From IMG/VR virus record IMGVR_UViG_3300043598_000003, positions 1 to 50,470 of that record: a stretch of DNA of 50,470 nt. The stretch is one strand, 5' to 3'. The position numbers were made by a program, and so were the translations under genes. Source of the DNA: a virus. Below, in pieces: positions 37,160-45,055 of the stretch (its first letter is position 1; each line of letters starts with the position of its first letter). Below the pieces are notes generated by a model. That model ran no database searches. It was not told where the DNA came from and was given only the letters and a program-made list of their open reading frames with translations.

Positions 37160-37995
37160 CAAAGCGCAAGGCCCCGCCGATCATCTCCTTGACCGAGTAT
37201 GACGAGTCGATCAACTTCATGGTCTATTCCGACTCGGGTATCGGCAAGACAACCCTCATGGGAACGGCCCCGCAAAGCCTATTCCTTGGTGTGGAAGCGG
37301 GCATCATATCCGCCAAGCGCGCGGGCAGCACGGCGGACTTGTGGCCAATCAATACCTGGGCCGATCTGGAGGAGGCACAGCGTTACCTGAGAGACGGAGG
37401 TTGGAAGAAGTATCGCTGGGTGCTGCTCGACTCGCTCACCGATATGCAGGAGCTGTTGTGGCGGCACATTCTCGACAAAGTGGTCAAGGACAACCGGTCG
37501 CGTGACCCCGATCTCCCAGCCATTCAGGATCACCTCAAGATGCAGTTGATGTTCCGTAGGTTCGTCAAGTTGTTCTGCGATCTGCCCTGCAACGTCGCGT
37601 TCTCCGCGCTGCCAATGAACATCGAGACGGCGGAAGGCGAGGAACGCGTCATGCCACTGATTACCGGACTGAAAGGAGCGCTCTCCCATTACACCGTAGG
37701 CAAGATGTCGTGCGCTGCGCATATGAAGATTGTCCGCACCAAGAGTGGGGCGACGAGACGGAGGCTCGTCTGGGAGCAGGATGGCGCTTACATTGGCAAG
37801 GACCGGTATGGCTGTCTCGCACCGTACACCGATGACCTGACTATCCCGCAAATTGAGGAACGCATCGAATCCTCGGGGACAACGAGTCGCGCGGAGGCTC
37901 GGGCGGGCCGGGACAGCGTAACGCCGATTGCCGCAGCAAGGCGCCGGCGCAGAGTACCAAGCACCACAACAAATAGGAGGAAAGCAAATGGGTAA
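37150..37995 (+). CDS. Sak4-like RecA-fold ATPase (single-strand annealing / recombination)
   Basis: 281 residues from GTG 37150. Walker A 'YSDSGIGKTTLMGT' (GKT 32-34) and Walker B-like 'YRWVLLDSLTDM' (Asp94), then a RecA-fold core. The pattern 'FLGVEAGIISAKRAGS' and 'LWPINTWADLEEAQRYL' is typical for Sak4 and related phage RecA-like ATPases. In the family it promotes annealing or strand exchange with a partner SSB. Its end overlaps the start of the SSB-like gene by 8 nt, and the nuclease is nearby, so the three likely act together. Confidence 0.8.
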   Translation: MVVAKRKAPPIISLTEYDESINFMVYSDSGIGKTTLMGTAPQSLFLGVEAGIISAKRAGSTADLWPINTWADLEEAQRYLRDGGWKKYRWVLLDSLTDMQELLWRHILDKVVKDNRSRDPDLPAIQDHLKMQLMFRRFVKLFCDLPCNVAFSALPMNIETAEGEERVMPLITGLKGALSHYTVGKMSCAAHMKIVRTKSGATRRRLVWEQDGAYIGKDRYGCLAPYTDDLTIPQIEERIESSGTTSRAEARAGRDSVTPIAAARRRRRVPSTTTNRRKANG

Positions 37996-39154
37996 GTGGA
38001 AGGCGAGTGGTGGCCAAAGCGCTGCCACGATCGAGGCTGAGGTCGCATTCGACCAGTACGATGAGGCCACATACGGCGTGCCGAAGAAGGGGCCATACCG
38101 GGTCCGACTGCGGCGCCTGGAGGGCTCGGAGACCGGAGAGAACTCCAAGGAGCCCGGCACGCCAATGCTCAAGGGCATGCTGATCATCTCGGAGCCGAAG
38201 GGCACCAAGAAGGCCGTCTACAACGGCTACATCATGAACCTGAACCGCGTGGCGAACGAGGAGCAGGCTGGTCGGATGAACCAGTTCCTGACCGCGCTCG
38301 CGGGCGGGCCGGGCGCGAAGGCCAAGGCGCTCATCAAGGCGTTCTGGACCACGGGATGCGTTACCGACTCGAATGGCATGATCACGAAGATCGGCACTAT
38401 GGTGATCAAGCCGGATGGCGATGGCATCCTGCTCGGTGTCAACACGCGGAACGACAACTACAACGACGAGAAGCGCATCGCGCCAACTTCCTTTATGGCG
38501 GAGTCCGCAATGCCGAAGCCGGCGGCTGCGGATGAGGAGGATGACGACGAAGAGGATGACGGTGTCGAGGTTGTTGATGACGACGAGGATGAGGAAGTTG
38601 TCGACGACGAGGACGAGGAGACCGATGAGCTGAGCGAGGAGGAGGCCGAGCTGATGGAGGAGTTGGACGGGCTCACGCTCGCCAAGCTCAAGGCTCGCGC
38701 CAAGGCCAACGGCTCCAAGCTCGCGGAGTACAAGGCGCTCGACAAGGATGGCCTGATTGAGCTCATCATGGGCCAGGAGATCGAGGTTGAGGACGACACC
38801 GACGAAGAGGACGAGGAGGATGAAGACGAGCCAGAGGAGGACGACGAGCAGGCCGAGCGCCGCGAGGAACTGGAAGCGCTGACTGCCGCCAAGCTCCGCG
38901 CGGTGGCGAAGTCGCTCGGGCTTAAGCTGGCCGAGTACAAGGGCAAGGATGTTGACGAGTTGGTCGAACTCATCCTGGCCAACGAGTTTGCCGAAGACGA
39001 GGACGAGGACGAGGACGACACAGAGGACGACACCGAGGATGATGAGGAGGACGAGCCCGAACCGCCGAAGCGCACCCGCACGGCAGCGCGGGGGAAGCCG
39101 GCCGCCGCGACGAAGGCGCGTGCCGGGCGGAAGGGGAAGGAACCGCCCTTCTGA
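37988..39154 (+). CDS. SSB-like protein with two SAP/HeH-like repeats in acidic linkers
   Basis: 388 residues, AGGAGG 7 nt before the ATG. Residues 1-170 form a compact domain ('AFDQYDEATYGVPKKGPYRVRLRRLEG', 'KAVYNGYIMNLNRV', 'TKIGTMVIKPDGDGILLGVN') that fits an OB-type single-strand-binding core paired with Sak4 ATPases. Then come Asp/Glu-rich linkers (180-225, 263-295, 333-358), each separated by a 35-residue repeat (about 226-261 and 296-332; 'LTLAKLKARAKANGSKLAEYK' type, with LAEYK in both). The C-terminus is basic then 'GKEPPF', recalling the -PPF/-IPF tip by which SSBs recruit partners. Domain calls are by pattern. Confidence 0.75.
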   Translation: MGKWKASGGQSAATIEAEVAFDQYDEATYGVPKKGPYRVRLRRLEGSETGENSKEPGTPMLKGMLIISEPKGTKKAVYNGYIMNLNRVANEEQAGRMNQFLTALAGGPGAKAKALIKAFWTTGCVTDSNGMITKIGTMVIKPDGDGILLGVNTRNDNYNDEKRIAPTSFMAESAMPKPAAADEEDDDEEDDGVEVVDDDEDEEVVDDEDEETDELSEEEAELMEELDGLTLAKLKARAKANGSKLAEYKALDKDGLIELIMGQEIEVEDDTDEEDEEDEDEPEEDDEQAERREELEALTAAKLRAVAKSLGLKLAEYKGKDVDELVELILANEFAEDEDEDEDDTEDDTEDDEEDEPEPPKRTRTAARGKPAAATKARAGRKGKEPPF

Positions 39155-39215
39155 TGAGGTGAGCCCGAGTAACCGCTGACCGGCGCGTATGAGGCGCTAA
39201 GCGGTAGGGTCCGAG

Positions 39216-39244
39216 TAGCCGCGCTAAGCGGCTTCCGCTACGAT
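39216..39244 (+). promoter_or_regulatory. Early promoter 9 with palindrome over -35
   Basis: TAGCCG (39216-39221), 17-bp spacer, TACGAT (39239-39244). GCCGC-GCTAA-GCGGC is at 39218-39232, overlapping the -35 as in promoter 4. A 13-bp leader hairpin (39247-39295) begins almost at the expected transcription start. The next gene starts at 39333 with GGAGGAGG upstream. Confidence 0.65.
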
Positions 39245-39246
39245 AG

Positions 39247-39295
39247 GCGCCCGGTCGGGGCTCCGAGGGTCGGAAGCTCTCGCCCGACCGGGCGC
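39247..39295 (+). terminator. 13-bp leader hairpin or attenuator
   Basis: GCGCCCGGTCGGG (39247-39259) pairs exactly with CCCGACCGGGCGC (39283-39295), 23-nt loop, then TTGTC. It lies downstream of promoter 9 and before ATG 39333, so it is within the 5' leader of that transcript, where it could be a terminator/attenuator or a stability hairpin. Confidence 0.6.
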
Positions 39296-39332
39296 TTGTC
39301 GCCTTAACGAGTCATGCGGAGGAGGAACCGCG

Positions 39333-39944
39333 ATGCAGACCTACACGATGTACAAGTCGCATATCAAAAGTGTGCGCGATCTCGACAATGCCAGGCTCGA
39401 CAAGCAGCGCCTTGAGTGCTTGCAGATTCTGCAGACTTTGCGCGAAGAATCCGACAAATACCAGAACCATCTCGCTATGCGGATGTGGGATGGTTTCGAG
39501 CCGGCGTTGGTTTTGTACGGCCTGATTGTGTGTCACGAATGGCGCATTGTTCGTGGCATGAGCGACAAAGTGTGGATGGACCTGGCGGAGTACGCGGAAG
39601 AGTACGGCATCACTGGCTCCATTACGGAATACACGCCGGGCGGAAGTACGAAGTGCACGGCTACTGGCGAAGCCCCCGAAGCTCCGCCTTGGCTGACTGA
39701 TGTTGAAGTATTGCGCTCCCATCGGAGCAATCTGAAACGGAAGCTCCCCGCGCGGTATGGGGACATGTACCCGGAGACTCCAGACGACATGCCATTCCTC
39801 TGGCCACAAATAGTGCATACTGACCCGCGCGGGTATCGACTGCGCCTTTCCACGGCGGACCAAGACCGTCTCGATTCGGGGGAGCGCATCCTGCCGGATT
39901 GGTTGGTCTGGGACCCCAACAAGATGGAAGTGCTCCACAGCTAG
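39333..39944 (+). CDS. MSMEG_6728-like protein (pyrimidine-dimer-glycosylase family)
   Basis: 203 residues, strong GGAGGAGG upstream. 'LDNARLDKQRLECLQILQTL' then 'MRMWDGFEPALVLYGLIVCHEW' and 'SHRSNLKRKLPARYGDMYP' followed by 'PDDMPFLWP' is the signature of a conserved actinobacterial/phage family usually named MSMEG_6728, distantly placed with pyrimidine dimer glycosylases (Pyr_excise). If active it would remove damaged or modified bases. No catalytic proof. Own promoter. Confidence 0.75.
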   Translation: MQTYTMYKSHIKSVRDLDNARLDKQRLECLQILQTLREESDKYQNHLAMRMWDGFEPALVLYGLIVCHEWRIVRGMSDKVWMDLAEYAEEYGITGSITEYTPGGSTKCTATGEAPEAPPWLTDVEVLRSHRSNLKRKLPARYGDMYPETPDDMPFLWPQIVHTDPRGYRLRLSTADQDRLDSGERILPDWLVWDPNKMEVLHS

Positions 39945-39969
39945 TCAAACCGCGAACCGGAAGCGCGAT

Positions 39970-40182
39970 GTGAGCAAGGCAATGCAGTGGCGGGTGTGCC
40001 CTGTCTGCAAGACGGCCTACCTGCCAAATGGATGTATTGATTCTATTGGCGGCACGGTAAAATATTACTACCACACTAGGCTTCGAGCCTGTGCAGTGAG
40101 GAGAGAAGATGCGAGTGGCAATATTCGGGTGCGGGCCGAGCGGCCTAGTCGCGGCGCATGCGGTCGTGTCGATGGGCCATGA
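39970..40182 (+). CDS. Possible Cys-rich small protein
   Basis: 70 residues from GTG 39970. 'RVCPVCKTAYLPNGC' gives a CxxC and a later Cys; the middle ('IGGTVKYYYHTRLRAC') is also Cys-containing. It overlaps the next gene by 74 nt in another frame, so either it ends early in function or the overlap is real. Weakly supported. Confidence 0.4.
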   Translation: MSKAMQWRVCPVCKTAYLPNGCIDSIGGTVKYYYHTRLRACAVRREDASGNIRVRAERPSRGACGRVDGP

Positions 40183-40903
40183 GGCGGTGGTCCTGAGCAA
40201 GCATAGGAAGAGCCAGATCTATGGCGCGCAGTACCTGCACCAGCCAATTCCGGGCGTCGATGGGGGACGTCCGATGGCAGTGCGCTATGTGATCAAGGGC
40301 TCGCCAGAGGAGTACCTGAAGAAGGTGTACGGCGCGAAGTGGAATGGCTCTATCTCGGATGAGCTGCGAGGCGAGGAACACCTGGCCTGGGACATGCGGC
40401 ATGCCTACAACACACTGTGGATGAACTACTCCGATCTGATCCAGAATCACGTGTTCTCTACCGAATACATGATCCGAGACTACGAGCAGATCAATGAGGC
40501 CGCAGACCTGGTAATCAATACAATGCCCCGAAACTTCCTGTGCGTCCGCAAGCACGAGTTCCGCTCGACCAATATCTGGGCGGCCGGCGACGCGCCGGAA
40601 GATGGCACATTCGTTCCGCATGAATGCGCGCTCGGCGACATCATCTACAACGGCGAGGCCGAGCCGGCTTGGTACCGACTGAGCAACATCTTCGGCCACA
40701 AGACGGTGGAATGGCCCGGCGATGTCGACCGGCCGCCGCTGGAGACGGTATCCCTCGTGGGCAAGCCGATAAACCACAACTGCGACTGCTGGCCGGCCTG
40801 GAAGCACGTCGGGCGGTTCGGCCGCTGGAACAAGGACAAGCACGTGCACGGCGTATTCGCAGACGTAAGGGAAATGGTCATGCTGGAGGAGATGAAGCGA
40901 TGA
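40109..40903 (+). CDS. FAD/NAD-binding Rossmann flavoprotein (mini oxidoreductase)
   Basis: 264 residues. 'MRVAIFGCGPSGLVAAHAVVSMG' has the G-x-G-x-x-G dinucleotide motif; later 'DLVINTMPRNF' and 'STNIWAAGDAPEDG' match the second Rossmann segments and the 'GD' motif of FAD enzymes. The end 'CDCWPAWKHVGRFGRWNKDKHVH' has a 'GR-x-G-x-W' close to flavoprotein C-termini. The usual 350-450 residue size is reduced, so it is a compact version. The adjacent methyltransferase suggests joint action on a base, nucleotide or sugar. Substrate not identifiable. Confidence 0.7.
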   Translation: MRVAIFGCGPSGLVAAHAVVSMGHEAVVLSKHRKSQIYGAQYLHQPIPGVDGGRPMAVRYVIKGSPEEYLKKVYGAKWNGSISDELRGEEHLAWDMRHAYNTLWMNYSDLIQNHVFSTEYMIRDYEQINEAADLVINTMPRNFLCVRKHEFRSTNIWAAGDAPEDGTFVPHECALGDIIYNGEAEPAWYRLSNIFGHKTVEWPGDVDRPPLETVSLVGKPINHNCDCWPAWKHVGRFGRWNKDKHVHGVFADVREMVMLEEMKR

Positions 40904-41490
40904 TCATCGTGAAGAACAACCAGACCAAGATCAACCAGGAATTCATGAGCCCGCTCGACTTCTGGGATCATGTGGATATCGCGCTCGTTCGCAATCGGGC
41001 GCAGTGGACAAACGGATTCGCACAAGATGGCGTTCGCATCAACCTCGGCGCGGGAAGGAAGGTCATTGATGGATGGCACAATGTCGACTACCCAGACTGG
41101 GACGCGGAGGCTACCGACAACGATCACTGGCGGCTTGGCTTCTCTGACGAAACTGTGGCGGAGATTGCCTGCTACTTCACTCTCGATCACATCGAGCCCT
41201 GGGCAGTTATCCGTGCACTCCAGGAATTTCAAAGGGTCCTTGTCCGCAACGGGGTTGCGACTATCGTGGTCCCCCACTACTCCAGCCAGCTCGCCAACGA
41301 GTGCATCATGCACAAGTCGCGGTACGGCATCGACACGTGGCGCAACATCTTCTCGGAGCGCCAATACGACCATCAAGCGGACAACGGCGGGGAGGCGTTC
41401 GAGTGGCGTCTAGACGTTGGCGCCAACTACCTCTTTGGCCTGACAGAGAGGAACCTGTGCCAGGTGACCCAACTTGTGAAGAAGCTATGA
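40900..41490 (+). CDS. SAM-dependent methyltransferase (class I)
   Basis: 196 residues from ATG 40900 (ATGA overlap with the flavoprotein stop). Motif I 'INLGAGRKVIDGWHNVDYPDWD' is shortened here as 'LGAGRKVIDGWHNVD'; then 'DHIEPWAVIRALQEFQRVL' and 'NGVATIVVPHY' (motifs III/IV region) fit Rossmann-type small-molecule or nucleic-acid methyltransferases. No target-recognition domain is seen, so it is not a restriction-type enzyme. The next gene overlaps its stop. Confidence 0.75.
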   Translation: MIIVKNNQTKINQEFMSPLDFWDHVDIALVRNRAQWTNGFAQDGVRINLGAGRKVIDGWHNVDYPDWDAEATDNDHWRLGFSDETVAEIACYFTLDHIEPWAVIRALQEFQRVLVRNGVATIVVPHYSSQLANECIMHKSRYGIDTWRNIFSERQYDHQADNGGEAFEWRLDVGANYLFGLTERNLCQVTQLVKKL

Positions 41491-41816
41491 AGGTCGAGTT
41501 CGAGATCATCACGCCAGATAATCCAAGCGAGTCGTCTAAGTACATCATTGGCGAAATCCTGCCAGACTGGGTGAACCATTTCCTGTCGAAAAATGTTGAC
41601 TATGGCGACCAACACAGGGAGATCGGTCTTGGCGAGATCGGCGAGTTTGTAGGGATCTGGAGGAAGCTCTACAAGCTCAAGCGCGCCATTGTCGACAAGC
41701 AGCCAATGCAGAATGAGAATGTCGATGAGATGTTGTATGACTTGATCGGGCAGTGTTTCCTGCTACTCGATATCCGGCGGGGAAACTTCCCTCGATCGGG
41801 TGACGTAACCCGCTAG
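41487..41816 (+). CDS. MazG/DUF1599-like helical protein
   Basis: 109 residues from ATG 41487 (overlap). 'PDWVNHFLSKNVDYGDQHRE' with 'EIGEFVGIWRKLYKLKRAIVD' and 'ENVDEMLYDLIGQCFLLLD' resembles the all-helical pattern of phage nucleotide pyrophosphohydrolase-like proteins (D-Y-G ... RK-x-x-RL ... E-x-x-x-D-x-x-x-DL). Such proteins can remove unwanted nucleotides or support base modification. Pattern-based only. It ends just before the DNA polymerase promoter. Confidence 0.5.
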   Translation: MKVEFEIITPDNPSESSKYIIGEILPDWVNHFLSKNVDYGDQHREIGLGEIGEFVGIWRKLYKLKRAIVDKQPMQNENVDEMLYDLIGQCFLLLDIRRGNFPRSGDVTR

Positions 41817-41834
41817 GTCCGCGCTCGTTATAGA
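41806..41834 (+). promoter_or_regulatory. Second-class promoter of the DNA polymerase gene
   Basis: TAACCC (41806-41811), 17-bp spacer, TATAGA (41829-41834). The 16-mer TCCGCGCTCGTTATAG (41818-41833) is exactly repeated at 16040-16055 with the same spacing to TAACC. It is followed by GGAGGT and ATG 41849. It overlaps the end of the upstream gene. Confidence 0.55.
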
Positions 41835-41848
41835 TAGGGAGGTATCCG

Positions 41849-44800
41849 ATGATTAGTTCTCGCAGGACGGAGCGGTTTGTATCACTCCACAGCCACAGCA
41901 CGTATTCGTACGGCGACGGCTTTGGTCCGGTGCAGATGCACGTTCAACGGGTAGCCGATCTGGGTGGCTCCGCTCTCGCGCTCACGGAGCACGGGAATGT
42001 GTCCTCTTGGGTTCAGCTGGAGAAGGAAGCATCCACGGCCAACATAAAGCCTCTATTTGGTTTAGAGGCTTACTGCGCCCCGGCGCAGACTAGGCAAAAA
42101 TTCCACCAGACTCTGATCGCTGCAACCCCAGAGGGTCTCCGCAATCTCAACAGAATAGTCGGACGTTCCTATGCCGAAGGCTTCTACCAGTGGCCAACGG
42201 TTCACGGGAACATGCTAGTCGAGCACGCCGAGGGGCTGATCGCTACCTCAGGGTGCGCAGATTCCCACCTCAGCTGCTCGCTGCTGGGCGGAAAGTCGCT
42301 CGGCGATAAGAGAGACCGGGCGAGCGCGGAGGATATGCGAGCTGCGGAGCGGGTGGTGCGCAAGTACAAAGACCTCTTTGGTGACGGATACTACCTGGAG
42401 GTCCAGCGGTTCCCCGGACTCGCTCGCGCCCGGACCCTCAACCCCGCGTTCGCCGAGATAAGCCGGCGTACTGGCGTCCCCCTTGTCGCCACCGCCGATG
42501 TGCACTATCCGTTCCCCTCACAGAATGAGATGCAGAAGATCCTACACGCCGCGCACCGTGGCGGCACTGTGAATCAGGTTGAGGCCGGCTGGGAGTATGA
42601 CATACTCCTGACTTACCCGACATCTGATCAACAGATTCTAGAACAATTGATGGCGACCGGGCTAACCAAGAGGGAAGCCTGGAGTGCCATTTGTAACACT
42701 AGTGAAATTGCTTCCCGTTGTGATGTCAAGCTCCCCCGAAACGAACGACTGCGCTTCCCTGTACCGGTCGGACAGACTGCTGAAGAACTCGTCTGGGAAT
42801 GGCTTCGAGAAGGTTGGCGATTCAGGTACGACAAGAACGCCAGCTTGCGAGCACGGCCCGAGGAGTACCACGAGCGACTGCGGTACGAAATGGAACTGGT
42901 TGTCGGAAAGGATTTCTGTGACTACTTCCTCATGCTCAGTGACGCGGTCCGGTATGCGAAAGACCGTGGCATCGTGGTTGGACCTGCTCGTGGATCTGCT
43001 GCTGCAAGTCTGGTGTGCTATCTTCTCCGCATCACTGAGGTCGACCCGCTACAATTCCCCACAATGGTTTTCGAGCGATTCCTTGACCCGGCTCGCACCG
43101 ACCTACCCGACGTTGATCTTGACTTCGCAGACGACAGAAGGGACGAAGTTCGTGAGTATCTGGTCGGACGGTACGGTGCAGATCGAGTCGCCAACATTGG
43201 AAACGTTGTACAGTACAAAGGAAAGATTGCCCTCAACGACGTCGCGCGGGTCCATCGTATCCCGCACGGCCCAACGACAATCATCAAGGATCTAATCCTG
43301 GAGCGGTCGGGCGGCGACTCCCGCGCGGGCTCGTCCCTAGCGGACACAATTGACGTGTTCCCTGCAGCCAAGGCGGCCTACGATTCGCACCCGGCATTCA
43401 AGTACGCGCTGGAGCTTGAGGGGAACGTTCGGGGCATGTCGGTCCACGCGGCTGGCATCGTCCTGAGCAATGACCCGATCTCCGACACCTGCGCTATGTA
43501 CACCCGCGTGGTAAAAGGCGTCAGCAAGACCGTACTGGCCTACAACAAGTATGACGCGGAATACCTCGGCATGCTGAAGGCAGACTTCCTTGGGTTGTCG
43601 ACGGCCGGCATGATTGGCCGCATCCTCGACATGATCGGCATGACGCTGGAGGAACTGTACGATGTGCCGCTGGATGACGAGCCAACGCTACAGGCATTCC
43701 GCGATGGCGATGTAACCGGCATCTTCCAATTCGAGGGCCGAGCGACGCGACTCGTGAACAACGGCGTCATCCCGGATCACTTCATGCACCTCGCGGATAT
43801 CAACGCGCTAAGCCGGCCGGGTCCGCTGTTCTCCGGAATGACTTCGCAGTACATGGAGATCAAGCACGGGCGGGCCAAGGCCGATCACCTACACCCAATG
43901 GTCTGGAAACATACCAAGCACACATACGGCCAGATCATCTATCAGGAGCAGGTCCTGAACATTGTCCGCGAGGTCGGTGGCTTCCCGGTGCAGAAGATCG
44001 GCGACATTCGGCGGATCATCTCGCAGAAGCTCGGCGAGGCATCCATGCAGACCATGTTCGAGGAGTTCGTTGCTGGAGCCGCAAGGCTTCACAATATCGA
44101 GCGCGACTTGGCCACGCGGATCTGGAAGTTCATGGTTACCAGCGCGACCTACAGCTTCAATGTCGCCCATTGCATAAGTTATTCAATGTTGGGCTACTGG
44201 GCGCAGTACCTCAAGCAGAACTACCCGGTGGAGTTCTTCGCCGCCGCTCTGGCTAAGGTAGGCGACACAAAGAAGGCGCGCGAGGAGAAGCGGCTCAAGC
44301 TCCTGAACGACGCAACCAAATACGGCCGGAACATCAAGATCCTGCCGCCCGACATCACGCGCTCGGCGGTCAGCTGGAGACCGGAGGGCCAGAGCATCCG
44401 CGCCGGCTTCGCGCAAATCCCCGGCGTCGGACCGAATATGGCGCCGGCCATAGTCGCCGAGCGGGACGAACATCCGGATGTGTACCAGGTCTGGCCAGAT
44501 CTTAAGCTGATCCGGGGCATAGGCGACAAGAAGTGCGCGCAAATGCAGGCGTTTGCTGAGAAGTCGGACCCGTTCGATATCAACCTGACCGCTCTGGTGC
44601 TCGACGAGATCCGCAATGGGTTGCGGCGCCGGCACGCGGATTACCGGGGGCTCCCAATACCAACACACCGAAGCGATACCATTCCGCATGACAGGGAATG
44701 TCGGGTTATCTGGATGGGAGTGGTACGCAAGATTGAGTACAAAGACCTGATTGAAGATGAGCGCGCTCGGTCGGGTGACTCGGTTGAGGAGATCCTGGCG

Positions 44801-45055
44801 CGGACTAAGCGGCCAGACCTGGCCAAATGGTGCACGCTTATGTCCTATGATGACGGCGACGATGACGTGTACCTGCGGACTACTCGGTTCAACTACCCGA
44901 AGTTCAAAGACGCCATCGACAGTGTTGTGCCCGGCCAGGATGTGGTAATCGCGGTTGGCACAAAGCGCAAGGGTTGGTCGGTATCCCTACACCTAGACGC
45001 ATTGTATGTAATTGACCCGTATGACGACGAAGAGGAAGAGGTCATTGATGACTAA
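41849..45055 (+). CDS. DNA polymerase III alpha-type (C-family) polymerase
   Basis: 1068 residues, GGAGG 5 nt before the ATG. N-terminal PHP domain: 'SLHSHSTYSYGDGFG' with His14 and His16; then 'ALTEHGNVSSW'. Palm active site: 'PDVDLDFADDRRDEV' with Asp421/Asp423/Asp425 and a third Asp579 in 'LKADFLGLSTAG'. The middle has 'GPARGSAAASLVCYLLRI', a C-family hallmark. The C-terminus includes helix-hairpin-helix-like 'IRAGFAQIPGVGPNMAPAI' and an OB-like tail. It is close to full bacterial DnaE length (about 1150). Replicative polymerase of the phage; processivity and clamp factors are not in the window. Confidence 0.93.
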   Translation: MISSRRTERFVSLHSHSTYSYGDGFGPVQMHVQRVADLGGSALALTEHGNVSSWVQLEKEASTANIKPLFGLEAYCAPAQTRQKFHQTLIAATPEGLRNLNRIVGRSYAEGFYQWPTVHGNMLVEHAEGLIATSGCADSHLSCSLLGGKSLGDKRDRASAEDMRAAERVVRKYKDLFGDGYYLEVQRFPGLARARTLNPAFAEISRRTGVPLVATADVHYPFPSQNEMQKILHAAHRGGTVNQVEAGWEYDILLTYPTSDQQILEQLMATGLTKREAWSAICNTSEIASRCDVKLPRNERLRFPVPVGQTAEELVWEWLREGWRFRYDKNASLRARPEEYHERLRYEMELVVGKDFCDYFLMLSDAVRYAKDRGIVVGPARGSAAASLVCYLLRITEVDPLQFPTMVFERFLDPARTDLPDVDLDFADDRRDEVREYLVGRYGADRVANIGNVVQYKGKIALNDVARVHRIPHGPTTIIKDLILERSGGDSRAGSSLADTIDVFPAAKAAYDSHPAFKYALELEGNVRGMSVHAAGIVLSNDPISDTCAMYTRVVKGVSKTVLAYNKYDAEYLGMLKADFLGLSTAGMIGRILDMIGMTLEELYDVPLDDEPTLQAFRDGDVTGIFQFEGRATRLVNNGVIPDHFMHLADINALSRPGPLFSGMTSQYMEIKHGRAKADHLHPMVWKHTKHTYGQIIYQEQVLNIVREVGGFPVQKIGDIRRIISQKLGEASMQTMFEEFVAGAARLHNIERDLATRIWKFMVTSATYSFNVAHCISYSMLGYWAQYLKQNYPVEFFAAALAKVGDTKKAREEKRLKLLNDATKYGRNIKILPPDITRSAVSWRPEGQSIRAGFAQIPGVGPNMAPAIVAERDEHPDVYQVWPDLKLIRGIGDKKCAQMQAFAEKSDPFDINLTALVLDEIRNGLRRRHADYRGLPIPTHRSDTIPHDRECRVIWMGVVRKIEYKDLIEDERARSGDSVEEILARTKRPDLAKWCTLMSYDDGDDDVYLRTTRFNYPKFKDAIDSVVPGQDVVIAVGTKRKGWSVSLHLDALYVIDPYDDEEEEVIDD

